Notes: generated by a model from the sequence alone, not told the origin. A stretch of 64,000 bases of DNA from Streptomyces sp. WAC 01529 (GCF_003945545.1 NZ_CP029617.1:5565001-5629000); one strand, 5' to 3'. Counted from the stretch's first letter, positions 7,360 to 16,264 are shown. Program-made: numbers and translations.

Positions 7360-8697
7360 TCAGTTCCCGAGCATTCCGGTCCAGAGCTCGGGGAAGTCCG
7401 GGAGCGTCTTCGCCGTCGTCGCCACGTTCTCGATCTGTACGCCGTCCACCGCGAGGCCGATGACCGCGCCCGCGGTCGCCATGCGGTGGTCGTCGTAGGT
7501 GTGGAAGACGCCGCCGTGCAGCCGGCGCGGACGGATGTGCAGCCCGTCGGCGGTCTCGGTGACGTCACCGCCGAGTCCGTTGATCTCCTTGGTGAGCGCG
7601 GCGAGGCGGTCCGTCTCGTGCAGCCGCAGATGGGCGACGCCGCGCAGCGTGGAGGGGGAGTCGGCGAGGGCGGCGACCGCCGCGATGCCGGGGGTCAGCT
7701 CGCCGACCTCGCTGAGGTCGACGTCGAGGCCGTGGATCGAGCCGGAGCCGGTGAAGACCAGGCCCTGCTCGGTCAGCTCGCAGGAGCCGCCCATCTCCGT
7801 GAAGATCTCGCGCAGCGCGTCGCCGGGCTGCGTGGTGTGCGCGGGCCAGTCGGGGATGGTGACCGTGCCGCCGGTGACCAGGGCGGCGGCGAGGAACGGC
7901 TGGGCGTTGGAGAGGTCGGGCTCGACGGTCAGGTCGCGGCCGAGGAGGGCGCCGGGGGTGACCCGCCAGACGTTCGGCTCGCCGCCCGCCTCCGGGGTGT
8001 CCACCTGCGCACCGGCCGAGCGGAGCATGTCGACCGTCATCCGGATGTGCGGCATGGAGGGCAGCGGGCCGCCCACGTGCCGGACCTCCACGCCCTGGTT
8101 GAAGCGCGCGCCCGACAGCAGCAGGGCGCTCACGAACTGGGAGGAGGACGAGGCGTCGATCTCGACCGGGCCACCGTCCAGGGCGCCGCCGCCGTGCACG
8201 GTCAGCGGCAGCGCGCCGCGGCCGTCGTCGTCGATACGGGCGCCGAGCACCCGCAGGGCGTCGATCACACCGGTCAGGGGCCGCTCGTACGAACGGGGAT
8301 CGCCGTCGAAGCGGATCGGGCCGTCGGCGAGGGCGGCGACCGGGGGCAGGAAGCGCATGACCGTGCCCGCGTTGCCGACGTCGACCGTGGCCGGGCCGTG
8401 CAGGCCCGAGGGGATCACACGCCAGGCCTCACCGGAGACGAGGCCGCCCGTGACGGCGGAGCTGGAGGACACCGTCTCCTCGATGCCGACGCCCATCGCA
8501 CGCAGGGCGCCCGCCATCAGCAGGGTGTCGCGGGAGCGCAGCGGGCGGCGCAGCCAGCCGGGCTCGGCGGCGAGCGCGGCAAGGACGAGCGCGCGGTTGG
8601 TGACCGATTTCGAACCGGGTACGTGGACCGTCGCGGTGACGGCTCCGCTTGCGTGCGGGGCGGGCCAGAGGGCGGTGTGCGCCGGGGTTGCGGTCAT
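7360..8697 (-). CDS. aroA: 3-phosphoshikimate 1-carboxyvinyltransferase (EPSP synthase)
   Basis: The 445-residue enzyme transfers enolpyruvate from PEP to shikimate-3-phosphate, the sixth step of the shikimate pathway. Recognisable elements are the N-terminal GSKSVTNRALVLAALA, the PEP-loop GNAGTVMRFL, the SSSSQFVSALLL substrate loop and HETDRLAALTKEI near the C terminus. The length is normal. It lies between the upstream membrane peptidase gene and rsgA. The GNAGT loop has Thr after the second Gly and then V-M-R. Confidence 0.95.
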   Translation of the reverse strand: MTATPAHTALWPAPHASGAVTATVHVPGSKSVTNRALVLAALAAEPGWLRRPLRSRDTLLMAGALRAMGVGIEETVSSSSAVTGGLVSGEAWRVIPSGLHGPATVDVGNAGTVMRFLPPVAALADGPIRFDGDPRSYERPLTGVIDALRVLGARIDDDGRGALPLTVHGGGALDGGPVEIDASSSSQFVSALLLSGARFNQGVEVRHVGGPLPSMPHIRMTVDMLRSAGAQVDTPEAGGEPNVWRVTPGALLGRDLTVEPDLSNAQPFLAAALVTGGTVTIPDWPAHTTQPGDALREIFTEMGGSCELTEQGLVFTGSGSIHGLDVDLSEVGELTPGIAAVAALADSPSTLRGVAHLRLHETDRLAALTKEINGLGGDVTETADGLHIRPRRLHGGVFHTYDDHRMATAGAVIGLAVDGVQIENVATTAKTLPDFPELWTGMLGN

Positions 8698-8727
8698 GCC
8701 CTCACTTTAGTGGCTGCCGGAGAGCCC

Positions 8728-8793
8728 GCTCAGACGGCGAGCGGCCAGCGTGCCCCGCCCGCTCAGACGTCGAGGAGCCAGCGTGCCCCGCCC
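8728..8793. repeat. 33-bp tandem duplication at the 3' end of a gene
   Basis: Positions 8728-8760 and 8761-8793 are direct repeats with three mismatches. The second copy holds the last codons and stop of the M50B-like gene; the first lies just beyond the stop and carries the same stop triplet. This looks like a local duplication of the gene terminus. Confidence 0.85.
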
Positions 8794-9485
8794 ATCAGGG
8801 AGCAGAGCGAGACGGCGTGGAAGAGGAAGAGCCACAGCCCGGCGGGCACGTGCGTCAGCCGCGAGAGCTGGTCGGCGTCCGAGTCGCCCGCGCCCCCGTG
8901 CCTGCGCTTGGCCTGGAGCTCGAAGGCGGGACGGACGCCGCCCAGGAGCAGGAACCACACCACCGCGTACGCGAACGCCGCCTGGACGTCGGTGTTCGCC
9001 AGCCAGGAGACGAGCAGGAAGGTGCCGCCGGTCAGGATCACCGTCAGGGCCCCGTACGCGTTGCGGATCATCACCAGCATCACGACGAGCAGCGCGGTGG
9101 CGATCCACAGCAGCGCGGTGATGCGCCCGGAGGAGAGCAGCGCGGCGCCGCCGAGGCCGAGCAGCGGGGGAGCGGTGTAGCCCGCCGCCGCGGTCAGGAT
9201 CATGCCGATGCCGGTGGGTTTGCCGCGCGAGACGGTCAGGCCCGAGGTGTCGGAGTGCAGCCGGATGCCGTCGAGGCGGCGCCCGGTGAGCAGGGCGACC
9301 AGACCGTGGCCGCCCTCGTGCGCGATGGTGATGGCGTTGCGGGCCAGGCGCCATACGCGGGGCGGCACGACGACGGCGAGGGCCACCAGACCGGCGCCGA
9401 TCACCAGCCACTGCTCGGGCGCGGACTGCGTGCCGAAGACGCGGTCCCAGAGGGCGGCCAGGCTGGCGTTGGCGGTGCTTTCCAT
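8763..9485 (-). CDS. M50B-like membrane metallopeptidase
   Basis: The 240-residue protein has about six hydrophobic helices and the zinc motif HEGGH (about residue 57) just after the first helix, as in M50B-like/site-2-protease-related proteins. A second conserved region follows (GRRLDGIRLHSDTSGLT), then TGIGMILTAAAGYTAPPLLG, where a third metal ligand is expected. Family members cleave substrates within or near the membrane; no substrate is suggested here. The ATG at 9483-9485 is preceded by AGAGGAG. The gene lies upstream of aroA in the same direction and diverges from the SRAP gene. The longer frame lacks family similarity. Confidence 0.82.
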   Translation of the reverse strand: MESTANASLAALWDRVFGTQSAPEQWLVIGAGLVALAVVVPPRVWRLARNAITIAHEGGHGLVALLTGRRLDGIRLHSDTSGLTVSRGKPTGIGMILTAAAGYTAPPLLGLGGAALLSSGRITALLWIATALLVVMLVMIRNAYGALTVILTGGTFLLVSWLANTDVQAAFAYAVVWFLLLGGVRPAFELQAKRRHGGAGDSDADQLSRLTHVPAGLWLFLFHAVSLCSLMGGARWLLDV

Positions 9486-9534
9486 TGTCGGAACTGGCTC
9501 CTCTGGGGGATCGGGTCGTGGCAGTCTGGCACGT

Positions 9535-10356
9535 ATGTGCGGACGGTATGCATCGAGTCGTGGGCCCGAGGACCTCGCGGGCATCTTCGAGATCGAGAAG
9601 TGGCAGCCCGAGGAGGGGGAGCAGCTGGCCCCCGATTTCAACGTGGCCCCCACCAAAGAGGTCTACGCGGTTCTCGACCGTCCCCTGAAAGACGCCGCGG
9701 ACCCGGCTCCGGTTCGCCAGCTGCGTACGCTCAAGTGGGGCCTGGTCCCTTCCTGGTCCAAGACGCCCGAGGGCGGCGCGCGGATGATCAACGCCCGTGC
9801 CGAGACCGTGCACGAGAAGCCCTCCTACCGTCGCGCCTTCGCCGCCCGCCGCTGCGTGCTGCCCGCCGACGGTTATTACGAGTGGGTGACCGCGCCCGAG
9901 GAGCGGCAGCTGGAGGTCGAGGGCAAGAAGAAGCGGCCCCGCAAGCAGCCGTACTTCGTGACCCCCGCCGACGGTTCCGTTTTCGCCATGGCCGGCCTCT
10001 ATGAGTTCTGGCGGGACAAGACCCTGCCCGACGAGCACCCCCTCGCCTGGTGGGTGACCTGCACGGTGATCACCACGGAGGCCGAGACCACGCCGCTGGC
10101 CGTCGCCCCCGAGGAGGGCCCGCGCTCGCTCGCCGACATCCACCCGCGGATGCCGCTCATGCTCACCCCCGACCGCTGGGACGCCTGGCTCGACCCGTCC
10201 CGCACGGACGTCGAGGAGCTGCGCCCGCTCCTGGAGCCGCCCCCGGCCGGACTGATGCGGGCCTACCCCGTGTCGACGGCGGTCAGCAACGTACGCAACA
10301 ACGGCCCCGAGCTGCTCAAGGAGCTGGAAGGCCCCGAAGAGGGCACACTCTTCTGA
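9535..10356 (+). CDS. SRAP-domain protein (HMCES/YedK family)
   Basis: The 273-residue protein begins MCGRYA, exposing the catalytic Cys2 after Met removal. It contains the other SRAP signatures: NVAPT, KWGLVPSW, NARAET, RRCVLPADGYYEW, GLYEFW and HPRMPLML. HMCES/YedK proteins form a thiazolidine crosslink with abasic sites in single-stranded DNA and so protect replication forks. The start is fixed by the need for Cys at position 2; the frame is open further upstream. The hydrolase gene follows after one base, so the two are probably co-transcribed. Confidence 0.93.
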   Translation: MCGRYASSRGPEDLAGIFEIEKWQPEEGEQLAPDFNVAPTKEVYAVLDRPLKDAADPAPVRQLRTLKWGLVPSWSKTPEGGARMINARAETVHEKPSYRRAFAARRCVLPADGYYEWVTAPEERQLEVEGKKKRPRKQPYFVTPADGSVFAMAGLYEFWRDKTLPDEHPLAWWVTCTVITTEAETTPLAVAPEEGPRSLADIHPRMPLMLTPDRWDAWLDPSRTDVEELRPLLEPPPAGLMRAYPVSTAVSNVRNNGPELLKELEGPEEGTLF

Positions 10357-10357
10357 C

Positions 10358-11020
10358 GTGACGCACGAAACGCACCCGCCCCAGAGCGCGGCCACTCAGC
10401 TCGTCGAGACCGACGCCGGTGAGGCACGGATCACCTGGCACCCGGCGCGGAAGCCCCGCCTCCTGCTCGCCGTCAGCCACGGCGCCGGTGGCGGCATCGA
10501 GGCCCGCGACCTGAAGGCCCTCGCCGCCGCGCTGCCCGCGCACGGCGTGAGCGTCGCCCTCGTCGAGCAGCCCTGGCGGGTCGCGGGCAAGAAGCTGGCG
10601 CCCGCGCCGAAGACGCTGGACGTGGGCTGGCGGGGCATCTGGCCCGCGCTGGAGAAGAAGGGGCTCCCGGTGATCTCCGGCGGCCGCAGCGCGGGCGCGC
10701 GCGTGGCCTGCCGCACCGCCACCGATCTCGGCGCCGCCGCGGTCCTCGCGCTCTCCTTCCCCCTGCACCCCCCGGGCAGGCCCGAGAAGTCCCGCGCCGA
10801 CGAACTGCTCGGCGCCGGGGTGCCGACCCTGGTCGTACAGGGCGGCAACGACCCCTTCGGCAGGCCCGCCGAGTTCCCCGAGGGGACGTACGAACTGGTG
10901 GAAGTGCCCTACGGCGACCATGGTTTCGCGGTGCCGAAGAAGGCGGACGTGACCCAGGACGAGGCCGTGGCGGTCATCACGGACGCCGTCACGCGCTGGG
11001 CGGGAATGTTGGACGCGTGA
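10358..11020 (+). CDS. Alpha/beta-hydrolase, TEX30/KANL3-like
   Basis: The 220-residue protein has an alpha/beta-hydrolase layout: SHGAGGG oxyanion region (about 40-46), nucleophile elbow GRSAGAR, an acid in VQGGNDPFG and the catalytic His in YGDHGF. This matches the small KANL3/TEX30-like dienelactone-hydrolase-related family; substrates are not known. It starts with GTG one base after the SRAP stop. Its 3' end contains the SigR-type promoter that drives sigR, so the end of this gene doubles as a regulatory region. Confidence 0.8.
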   Translation: MTHETHPPQSAATQLVETDAGEARITWHPARKPRLLLAVSHGAGGGIEARDLKALAAALPAHGVSVALVEQPWRVAGKKLAPAPKTLDVGWRGIWPALEKKGLPVISGGRSAGARVACRTATDLGAAAVLALSFPLHPPGRPEKSRADELLGAGVPTLVVQGGNDPFGRPAEFPEGTYELVEVPYGDHGFAVPKKADVTQDEAVAVITDAVTRWAGMLDA

Positions 11021-11028
11021 CCTCTGTT
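11002..11028 (+). promoter_or_regulatory. SigR-dependent autoregulatory promoter
   Basis: GGGAAT (11002-11007) and GTT (11026-11028) are separated by exactly 18 bp, matching the known SigR consensus GGAAT-N18-GTT. It overlaps the last codons and stop of the upstream hydrolase gene. Transcription would start near 11035, ahead of the long SigR start at 11088. Confidence 0.82.
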
Positions 11029-11087
11029 GTCGCGAACAGACGGTGAACACCGTCGCAGACGTGTTCGTACGAGAGGGAGTCCGCCGC

Positions 11088-11927
11088 ATGGGTTCGACCA
11101 TCTGCCCGAACCGCTCCAGCGCCTCTGACCTGGAGTGGACGGTCTTGAGCGCACCCAAAAACGCAACTATTCGGGCGGCGCGTGGAGCGGATCGTCGTCT
11201 ATCCTCCGATTCGAGTGGGGCTGCTTTCGGCCTCGCCACGTCGTTGGAGGAGGTGGGTCCGGTCACTGGGACCGACGCAGGGACCGAGCACGGCCAGGCG
11301 GAGCGCCCCGAAGAGGGTTCTGAGACGGCCGCGGAGCGCACGGCCCGTTTCGAGCGGGACGCGCTGACGTTCCTCGACCAGATGTACTCCGCGGCGCTGC
11401 GCATGACGCGCAATCCCGCGGACGCGGAGGACCTGGTGCAGGAGACCTACGCGAAGGCGTACGCGTCGTTCCACCAGTTCCGCGAGGGCACCAACCTCAA
11501 GGCGTGGCTGTACCGCATCCTCACGAACACGTTCATCAACTCCTACCGCAAGAAGCAGCGTGAGCCCCAGCGCAGCGCCGCCGAGGAGATCGAGGACTGG
11601 CAGCTCGCGCGCGCCGAGTCGCACATGTCCACCGGTCTGCGCTCGGCCGAGTCGCAGGCGCTCGACCACCTGCCCGACTCCGACGTGAAGCAGGCGCTCC
11701 AGGCGATCCCCGAGGAATTCCGCATCGCCGTCTATCTGGCCGATGTCGAGGGCTTTGCGTACAAGGAGATCGCGGACATTATGGGGACACCCATCGGTAC
11801 GGTGATGTCCCGGCTGCACCGGGGCCGACGCCAACTGCGCGGCATGCTGGAGGACTACGCCCGTGAGCGCGGGCTCGTCCCGGCGGGTGCCGGGGAGTCG
11901 AACGGAACGAAAGGCTCGGGCTCATGA
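11088..11927 (+). CDS. sigR: ECF sigma factor SigR (long form; main start at 11253)
   Basis: This is an ECF sigma factor for thiol-oxidative stress. Region 2 is around FLDQMYSAALRMTRNPADAEDLVQ-type sequence and region 4 is the HTH YKEIADIMGTPIGTVMSRLHRGR. Two starts are supported. The ATG at 11088 (site GGGAG at 11075-11079) gives 279 residues; the GTG at 11253, close after GGAGG, gives 224. The gap is exactly 55 codons, the N-terminal extension reported for the unstable, stress-induced form in S. coelicolor. A TTGAGC-N17-TATTCG pair at 11145-11173 could supply the basal transcript for the short form. It overlaps rsrA by 4 bp. Confidence 0.95.
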   Translation: MGSTICPNRSSASDLEWTVLSAPKNATIRAARGADRRLSSDSSGAAFGLATSLEEVGPVTGTDAGTEHGQAERPEEGSETAAERTARFERDALTFLDQMYSAALRMTRNPADAEDLVQETYAKAYASFHQFREGTNLKAWLYRILTNTFINSYRKKQREPQRSAAEEIEDWQLARAESHMSTGLRSAESQALDHLPDSDVKQALQAIPEEFRIAVYLADVEGFAYKEIADIMGTPIGTVMSRLHRGRRQLRGMLEDYARERGLVPAGAGESNGTKGSGS

Positions 11928-12244
11928 GCTGCGGAGAGCCGCACGAGACTGACTGCAGTGAAGTCCTGGACCACCTCTATGAGTTCCTGGACCACGAGAT
12001 GCCGGACAGTGACTGCACCAAGTTCGAGACGCACTTCGAGGAGTGCTCGCCGTGCCTGGAGAAGTACGGCCTCGAACAGGCCGTCAAGAAGCTGGTGAAG
12101 CGCTGCTGCGGCCAGGACGACGTACCGATCGACCTGCGGGCCAAGGTCATGGGGCGCATCGACCTCATCCGCTCCGGACAGGCCGTGCCCGACCAGGACG
12201 TGTCGCATGACGCCGCGCCGGGAGTGACCCCCTCAGAGGCGTGA
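11924..12244 (+). CDS. rsrA: Zinc-binding redox-sensitive anti-sigma factor RsrA
   Basis: The 106-residue ZAS-family anti-sigma factor binds SigR in reducing conditions and releases it when oxidised. It carries the H37-x3-C41-x2-C44 signature with C11 and additional Cys at 3, 31, 61 and 62, the same cysteine positions that I recall for S. coelicolor RsrA. There, C11, H37, C41 and C44 bind zinc and C11-C44 form the trigger disulfide. The ATG overlaps the sigR stop (ATGA), implying translational coupling and balanced synthesis. Confidence 0.95.
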   Translation: MSCGEPHETDCSEVLDHLYEFLDHEMPDSDCTKFETHFEECSPCLEKYGLEQAVKKLVKRCCGQDDVPIDLRAKVMGRIDLIRSGQAVPDQDVSHDAAPGVTPSEA

Positions 12245-12409
12245 GCGGCGTGAAAGCGGCGTGCGCGGCGCGAGTGGCGTGAAAGCGGCGCCAAAGTGCC
12301 TTAGCGTCACTCGAATGTGCTAATTCCCCGCTGTCCAGTGATGCCCGTGGGGCAGGCGTTCTACTCTCCGGACCTGGGTCTTGCGACCTGGAACGGGGAG
12401 GAGAACTCC

Positions 12410-13729
12410 ATGCGGTCGGTGCCGGCGTGGGCTCGCGTGTACATCCTGAGCGTCGCCCTGGCCGGGGCCGTCTGCGCCGCGCCCGCGCTGAGCGGGCACA
12501 CCCCCTGGCCGGCCGTCACGCTCCTCGCCGCGCTCTACGCCGGGTGCGAGCGGCTCACCCTCCCCCGCGGCCTCACCGCAGGAACCTTCTTCCCCGTGCT
12601 GCTCGCCGGGGTCTTCCTGCTGCCGCCCGCGGCCGCCGCCCTCGTCGCCGTGCCGGGCGCGCTCCTCGCCCGCGTCGACCGCGGGCCCCGCCGGGTACGC
12701 CGTCTGTGGCGCGCCGCGCAGCTGGCCCTTGCCTCCTGGGCGGCGGCCCGGGTCTACGGGGCGCTCGGCGGGCCCGCCGCCGGTGCCGCGCCCGACTTCC
12801 CGCAGGTCCTGGGGCCCGCCGGGGCCGCCGTGCTCGCCTTCTCCGTCGTCCTCACCGCCCTGGACGGCGGGGTGCTCGCGACGGCCGAGAGAGTCCCCGT
12901 GCGCTCCGCGTGGCGGGGGCTCTTCGCGCGCTCCCTCGCGCCCGTCGCGGTGCACGGCCTCGCCGGGCTGATGATGGCGGTCCTGTGGACCAGTCCGTAC
13001 GGGCCCCCGGCCGCGCTGCTCGTGCTGCTCCCGATGGGCGTCTCCTGCTGGGCCTTCGCGCAGTGCCACCGCGAGCGCGCCGCCCACCAGGCCACCATCC
13101 GGGCGCTCGTCCAGGCCGTCGACCTCAAGGACAAGTACACCCGCGGGCACAGCGAGCGGGTCGGCCGGGCCTCGGTGATGATCGCGCGCGAGCTGGGCAT
13201 GGACGACGAGCGCGTCGAGGTCCTGCGGTTCGCCGGGATCCTGCACGACGTCGGCAAACTCGGCGTCCCCACCCGGCTGTTGCGCAAGGACGGCCCCCTC
13301 ACCCCGCAGGAGCGGCGCGTCATCGAGCTGCACCCCGAGTACGGGCACGAGATGGTGCGCGGCATCGGCTTCCTCGGCGAGGCGCGGGCGGCGATCCTGC
13401 ACCACCACGAGCGGCTGGACGGCAGCGGATACCCCTACGGGCTCGCGGGGACGCAGATCCCGGAGTGCGCGCGGGTGGTGGCCGTGGCCGACGCGTTCGA
13501 CGCGATGACGTCCACGCGGTCCTACCGGCGGGCGCGGCCGGTCTCCGCCGCTCTCCAGGAGCTGGCTCGGTGTGCGGGGGCGCAGTTCGATCCGGTGATG
13601 GTCTCGGCGTTGGCGCGTGCGCTTGGCCGGGACGGGTGGCATCCCGGGGTTACCTCGGATGGGCCCGAAGGTGGCTTGCCTGCTCGGGGTGTGCCTGCAC
13701 CTGCGGTGCGGGGGGCGGTGCCGCGGTGA
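12410..13729 (+). CDS. Membrane HD-GYP phosphohydrolase
   Basis: The 439-residue protein has five to seven N-terminal membrane helices (about residues 10-215) followed by a cytosolic HD-GYP domain. The metal motif HDVGKLG (H279-D280) and the signature HHHERLDGSGYPYG (from about 331) are intact. HD-GYP domains with these residues hydrolyse c-di-GMP, which controls Streptomyces development. The ATG at 12410 follows GGGGAGGAG and starts a hydrophobic segment; an upstream extension has neither. The stop overlaps the start of a second HD protein (GTGA). Confidence 0.9.
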   Translation: MRSVPAWARVYILSVALAGAVCAAPALSGHTPWPAVTLLAALYAGCERLTLPRGLTAGTFFPVLLAGVFLLPPAAAALVAVPGALLARVDRGPRRVRRLWRAAQLALASWAAARVYGALGGPAAGAAPDFPQVLGPAGAAVLAFSVVLTALDGGVLATAERVPVRSAWRGLFARSLAPVAVHGLAGLMMAVLWTSPYGPPAALLVLLPMGVSCWAFAQCHRERAAHQATIRALVQAVDLKDKYTRGHSERVGRASVMIARELGMDDERVEVLRFAGILHDVGKLGVPTRLLRKDGPLTPQERRVIELHPEYGHEMVRGIGFLGEARAAILHHHERLDGSGYPYGLAGTQIPECARVVAVADAFDAMTSTRSYRRARPVSAALQELARCAGAQFDPVMVSALARALGRDGWHPGVTSDGPEGGLPARGVPAPAVRGAVPR

Positions 13730-15063
13730 GGGCCACCGTTCCGGCACCCGGCACTGAAGGCTGTGCCCACCCGTCCCGCCCTGCGGGACGCCTGCCCACA
13801 GCAGGGACGTCGGGACGCCTGCCCACAACAGTCGCCTACGGCCTCGCGGCAGTGATCGCTGTCGTTTCTCTCGGGTGGACCCTTTGGTACGGGATCGCCG
13901 AGAGGCCCGTCGCGCTGGCCTTCGGGGTGATGATCGGGCTCGGGGAGCTGGCCCGGTGGGGCAGTGGGAGGCAGCGGGAGCCCGCGCCGCTGGGGGCCGC
14001 GGGGGCCCTGGCGTACGCGCTCCTTGGGCAGAACGCCGGTACGGCCACGCACCACGGCGTGCCCCAGGTGATCGCCGTGGTCGTCGCGGCCGCCCTCGTG
14101 GGAGCCGTACCGCACGTGGCGCTCGGCCAGGGGCCCACACCCGACCAGATGGCGCGGCGCGTACTGACCGTCGCGTTCGCCGCCGTCTGCTTCCAACCCC
14201 TCTACAACTCCGGCAAGTTGAAGGACTGGGCAGGCCACGGCCCCTGGTACGCGCTGGTCATCGTCGCCCTGCTCGTCCTCACCGCGCTCTGCGACGCCGT
14301 CCTCGCCGCCGCGATGGCCCATGCCCGCACCCGCTGGCCGTTCGGCCCCCTGCTCCGCGACGAACTGCGGGCCATGCTCGGCATCGGCTCCGCGGTCTGC
14401 GCGACCGGGGCCGTGATGGCGCTCGCGGTCGCCGTCGCGGGACTCTGGGCGCTGCCCGTGTTCAGCCTCCCGCTGCTCCTCACCCAGCTGGCCTTCCGGC
14501 GGTACGCGGCCGTGCGGGCCACCTACCGGCAGACCATCGCCTCGCTGGCCAGGGCCACCGAGATCGCCGGATACACCCCGCAGGGCCACGCCCACCGCGT
14601 CGCCGGGCTCAGCCGGGCCGTCGGGCGGGACCTCGGGCTCACCGGCCCCGACCTCACCGTCCTCGAGTACGCGGCGCTGATGCACGACATCGGCCAGCTG
14701 TCCCTCGTCGACCCCGTCCCCGAGGGCGCCACCGCCGCCCTGCCGGAGGCGCAGCAGCGCCGAATAGCCCTGCTCGGCGGCGCGGTCGTACGGCAGACCG
14801 GGGTGGACTCCGCGGTCGCCGTCGTCGTGGAGCGCCAGGCCGACCCGTACCGCGATCAGCCGCTCACGGCACGTATTGTGCGCACCGCGAACGCGTACGA
14901 CGAGATGGCGCGGGGAGAAGGACCCTCGGGGGCCCTCGGGGGGCCGCTCAACGCCTTGGAGCGGCTGCGTCTCGCCACCGGCCACGACTATCAGCCCGAA
15001 GTCGTGGAGTCCCTGGCGAGGGTGGTGTCGCGGGGTGGCCTTAGCTCGCCCCCGGCTGGGTAA
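13726..15063 (+). CDS. Membrane HD-domain protein with degenerate GYP motif
   Basis: The 445-residue protein starts with GTG overlapping the previous stop. Hydrophobic helices occupy about residues 35-265, followed by an HD domain with HAHRVAGLSRAVG and the metal pair in MHDIGQL. Where the neighbour has HHxERLDGSGYP, this protein has VVERQADPYRDQPL, so the GYP signature and several metal ligands are lost. It is therefore probably a regulatory or catalytically altered paralogue, possibly pairing with the first protein. The arrangement suggests tandem duplication followed by divergence. Enzymatic activity is uncertain. Confidence 0.85.
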   Translation: MRATVPAPGTEGCAHPSRPAGRLPTAGTSGRLPTTVAYGLAAVIAVVSLGWTLWYGIAERPVALAFGVMIGLGELARWGSGRQREPAPLGAAGALAYALLGQNAGTATHHGVPQVIAVVVAAALVGAVPHVALGQGPTPDQMARRVLTVAFAAVCFQPLYNSGKLKDWAGHGPWYALVIVALLVLTALCDAVLAAAMAHARTRWPFGPLLRDELRAMLGIGSAVCATGAVMALAVAVAGLWALPVFSLPLLLTQLAFRRYAAVRATYRQTIASLARATEIAGYTPQGHAHRVAGLSRAVGRDLGLTGPDLTVLEYAALMHDIGQLSLVDPVPEGATAALPEAQQRRIALLGGAVVRQTGVDSAVAVVVERQADPYRDQPLTARIVRTANAYDEMARGEGPSGALGGPLNALERLRLATGHDYQPEVVESLARVVSRGGLSSPPAG

Positions 15064-15202
15064 CCCATGGGTAATGAGCGGCTGTCCGACCGTACGTGGT
15101 TGGATGCGAAGAAGAGGGTGCGCGGGGGCATCGACCCGACGCCGCGTCCTCATCAGATGGGACTTCCGACAAATCGTGACAGGCGGGAATCAGGCGGGAA
15201 TC

Positions 15203-16183
15203 GTGAGGATCTTCGGCAAGGGACGGCACCGGCCCTCCGCCTCATGGCGGCAGGCGACCGACCGCGCGTTCACGCTGATCGGCGACGGCCGGTACGAGGA
15301 CGCGGGGGCGCTGCTCACGCGTGCGGCGGATCTGGAGCCGTGGCTGTCCGAGTCCTGGTTCAACCTCGCTCTGCTGCACAAGTTCCGGCACGACTGGGAG
15401 CAGGCGCGGGCCGCGGGGCTGCGTGCCGTCGCGCTCCTGGACCGCTCGGCGGGCGCCCCGGACTGGTGGAACGTGGGCATCGCGGCGACCGCGCTCCAGG
15501 ACTGGCCGCTGGCCCGCCGCGCCTGGCAGGCGTACGGCCTGCGGGTGCCCGGCGGGGTGGCCGCGTCCGGCGAGCCCTCGGGCATGGAGCTGGGCAGTGC
15601 GGCCGTGCGGCTCTCCCCGGAGGGCGAGGCCGAGGTGGTGTGGGGCCGCAGGCTGGATCCCGCGCGCATCGAGGTGCTGTCCATCCCGCTGCCCTCCTCC
15701 GGGCGCCGCTGGGGCGAGGTCGTGCTGCACGACGGCGTCCCGCACGGTGAGCGGACGACGGCGGCCGGACACTCGTATCCCGTCTTCGACGAGATCGAGC
15801 TGTGGGCGCCCTCACCCGTGCCGACCTGGGTGGTCCTCCTGGAGGCCGCCACCGAGGACGACCGGGACGCGCTGGAGCAGCTCGCGGCCGACGCGGGCTT
15901 CGCCGCCGAGGACTGGTCGTCCTCCGTGCGGCTGCTGTGCCGCATGTGCTCCGAGTCGCGGATGCCGAGCGACGAGGGCGACGGCGAGCACCTTGACCCG
16001 CACGACCACAGCGAGCCGGGCCATCCGGGCCCGCTCGGCCACCGCAGCCCCGGCGCGATCTGGGTGCCGGAGCGGGAGTGCGGCATCGCGGCGCCGGCCG
16101 CCCTGGTGCGCGGGCTCCTCGACAGCTGGGTGGCGGACAGCCCGGACTCGCGGGACTGGCGGGATCTGGAAGAGGTCTGCTGA
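15203..16183 (+). CDS. TPR-containing cytoplasmic protein
   Basis: The 326-residue protein has an N-terminal pair of TPR-like helices (about residues 15-100; DGRYEDAGALLTRAADLEPW, then WFNLALLHKFRHDWEQARAAGL). A C-terminal domain without recognised motifs follows, with a His/Asp-rich stretch (about 250-275) and a few scattered cysteines. No signal peptide or membrane helix is seen. GTG at 15203 gives MRIFGKG; GTG at 15176 is an alternative. It precedes peptide deformylase in the same direction, but with 81 bp between. The function is unknown. Confidence 0.8.
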   Translation: MRIFGKGRHRPSASWRQATDRAFTLIGDGRYEDAGALLTRAADLEPWLSESWFNLALLHKFRHDWEQARAAGLRAVALLDRSAGAPDWWNVGIAATALQDWPLARRAWQAYGLRVPGGVAASGEPSGMELGSAAVRLSPEGEAEVVWGRRLDPARIEVLSIPLPSSGRRWGEVVLHDGVPHGERTTAAGHSYPVFDEIELWAPSPVPTWVVLLEAATEDDRDALEQLAADAGFAAEDWSSSVRLLCRMCSESRMPSDEGDGEHLDPHDHSEPGHPGPLGHRSPGAIWVPERECGIAAPAALVRGLLDSWVADSPDSRDWRDLEEVC

Positions 16184-16264
16184 CCCGAGGAGAGCGGGCC
16201 GTACTTCGCCGTAGGCTGTACCGGCACAAACTCTTGAGGGTTTCACGGAAGGCTTACGGCGGAC

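Noticed and set aside
6016..9180. Plus-strand frame of 1054 codons through rsgA and aroA
   Set aside because: It runs opposite to two clear genes, lacks a motif and shows the antisense composition typical of high-GC DNA.
12317..12409. Upstream extension of the first HD-GYP gene
   Set aside because: No ribosome site precedes it, while the ATG at 12410 has a strong GGGGAGGAG and begins a membrane segment.
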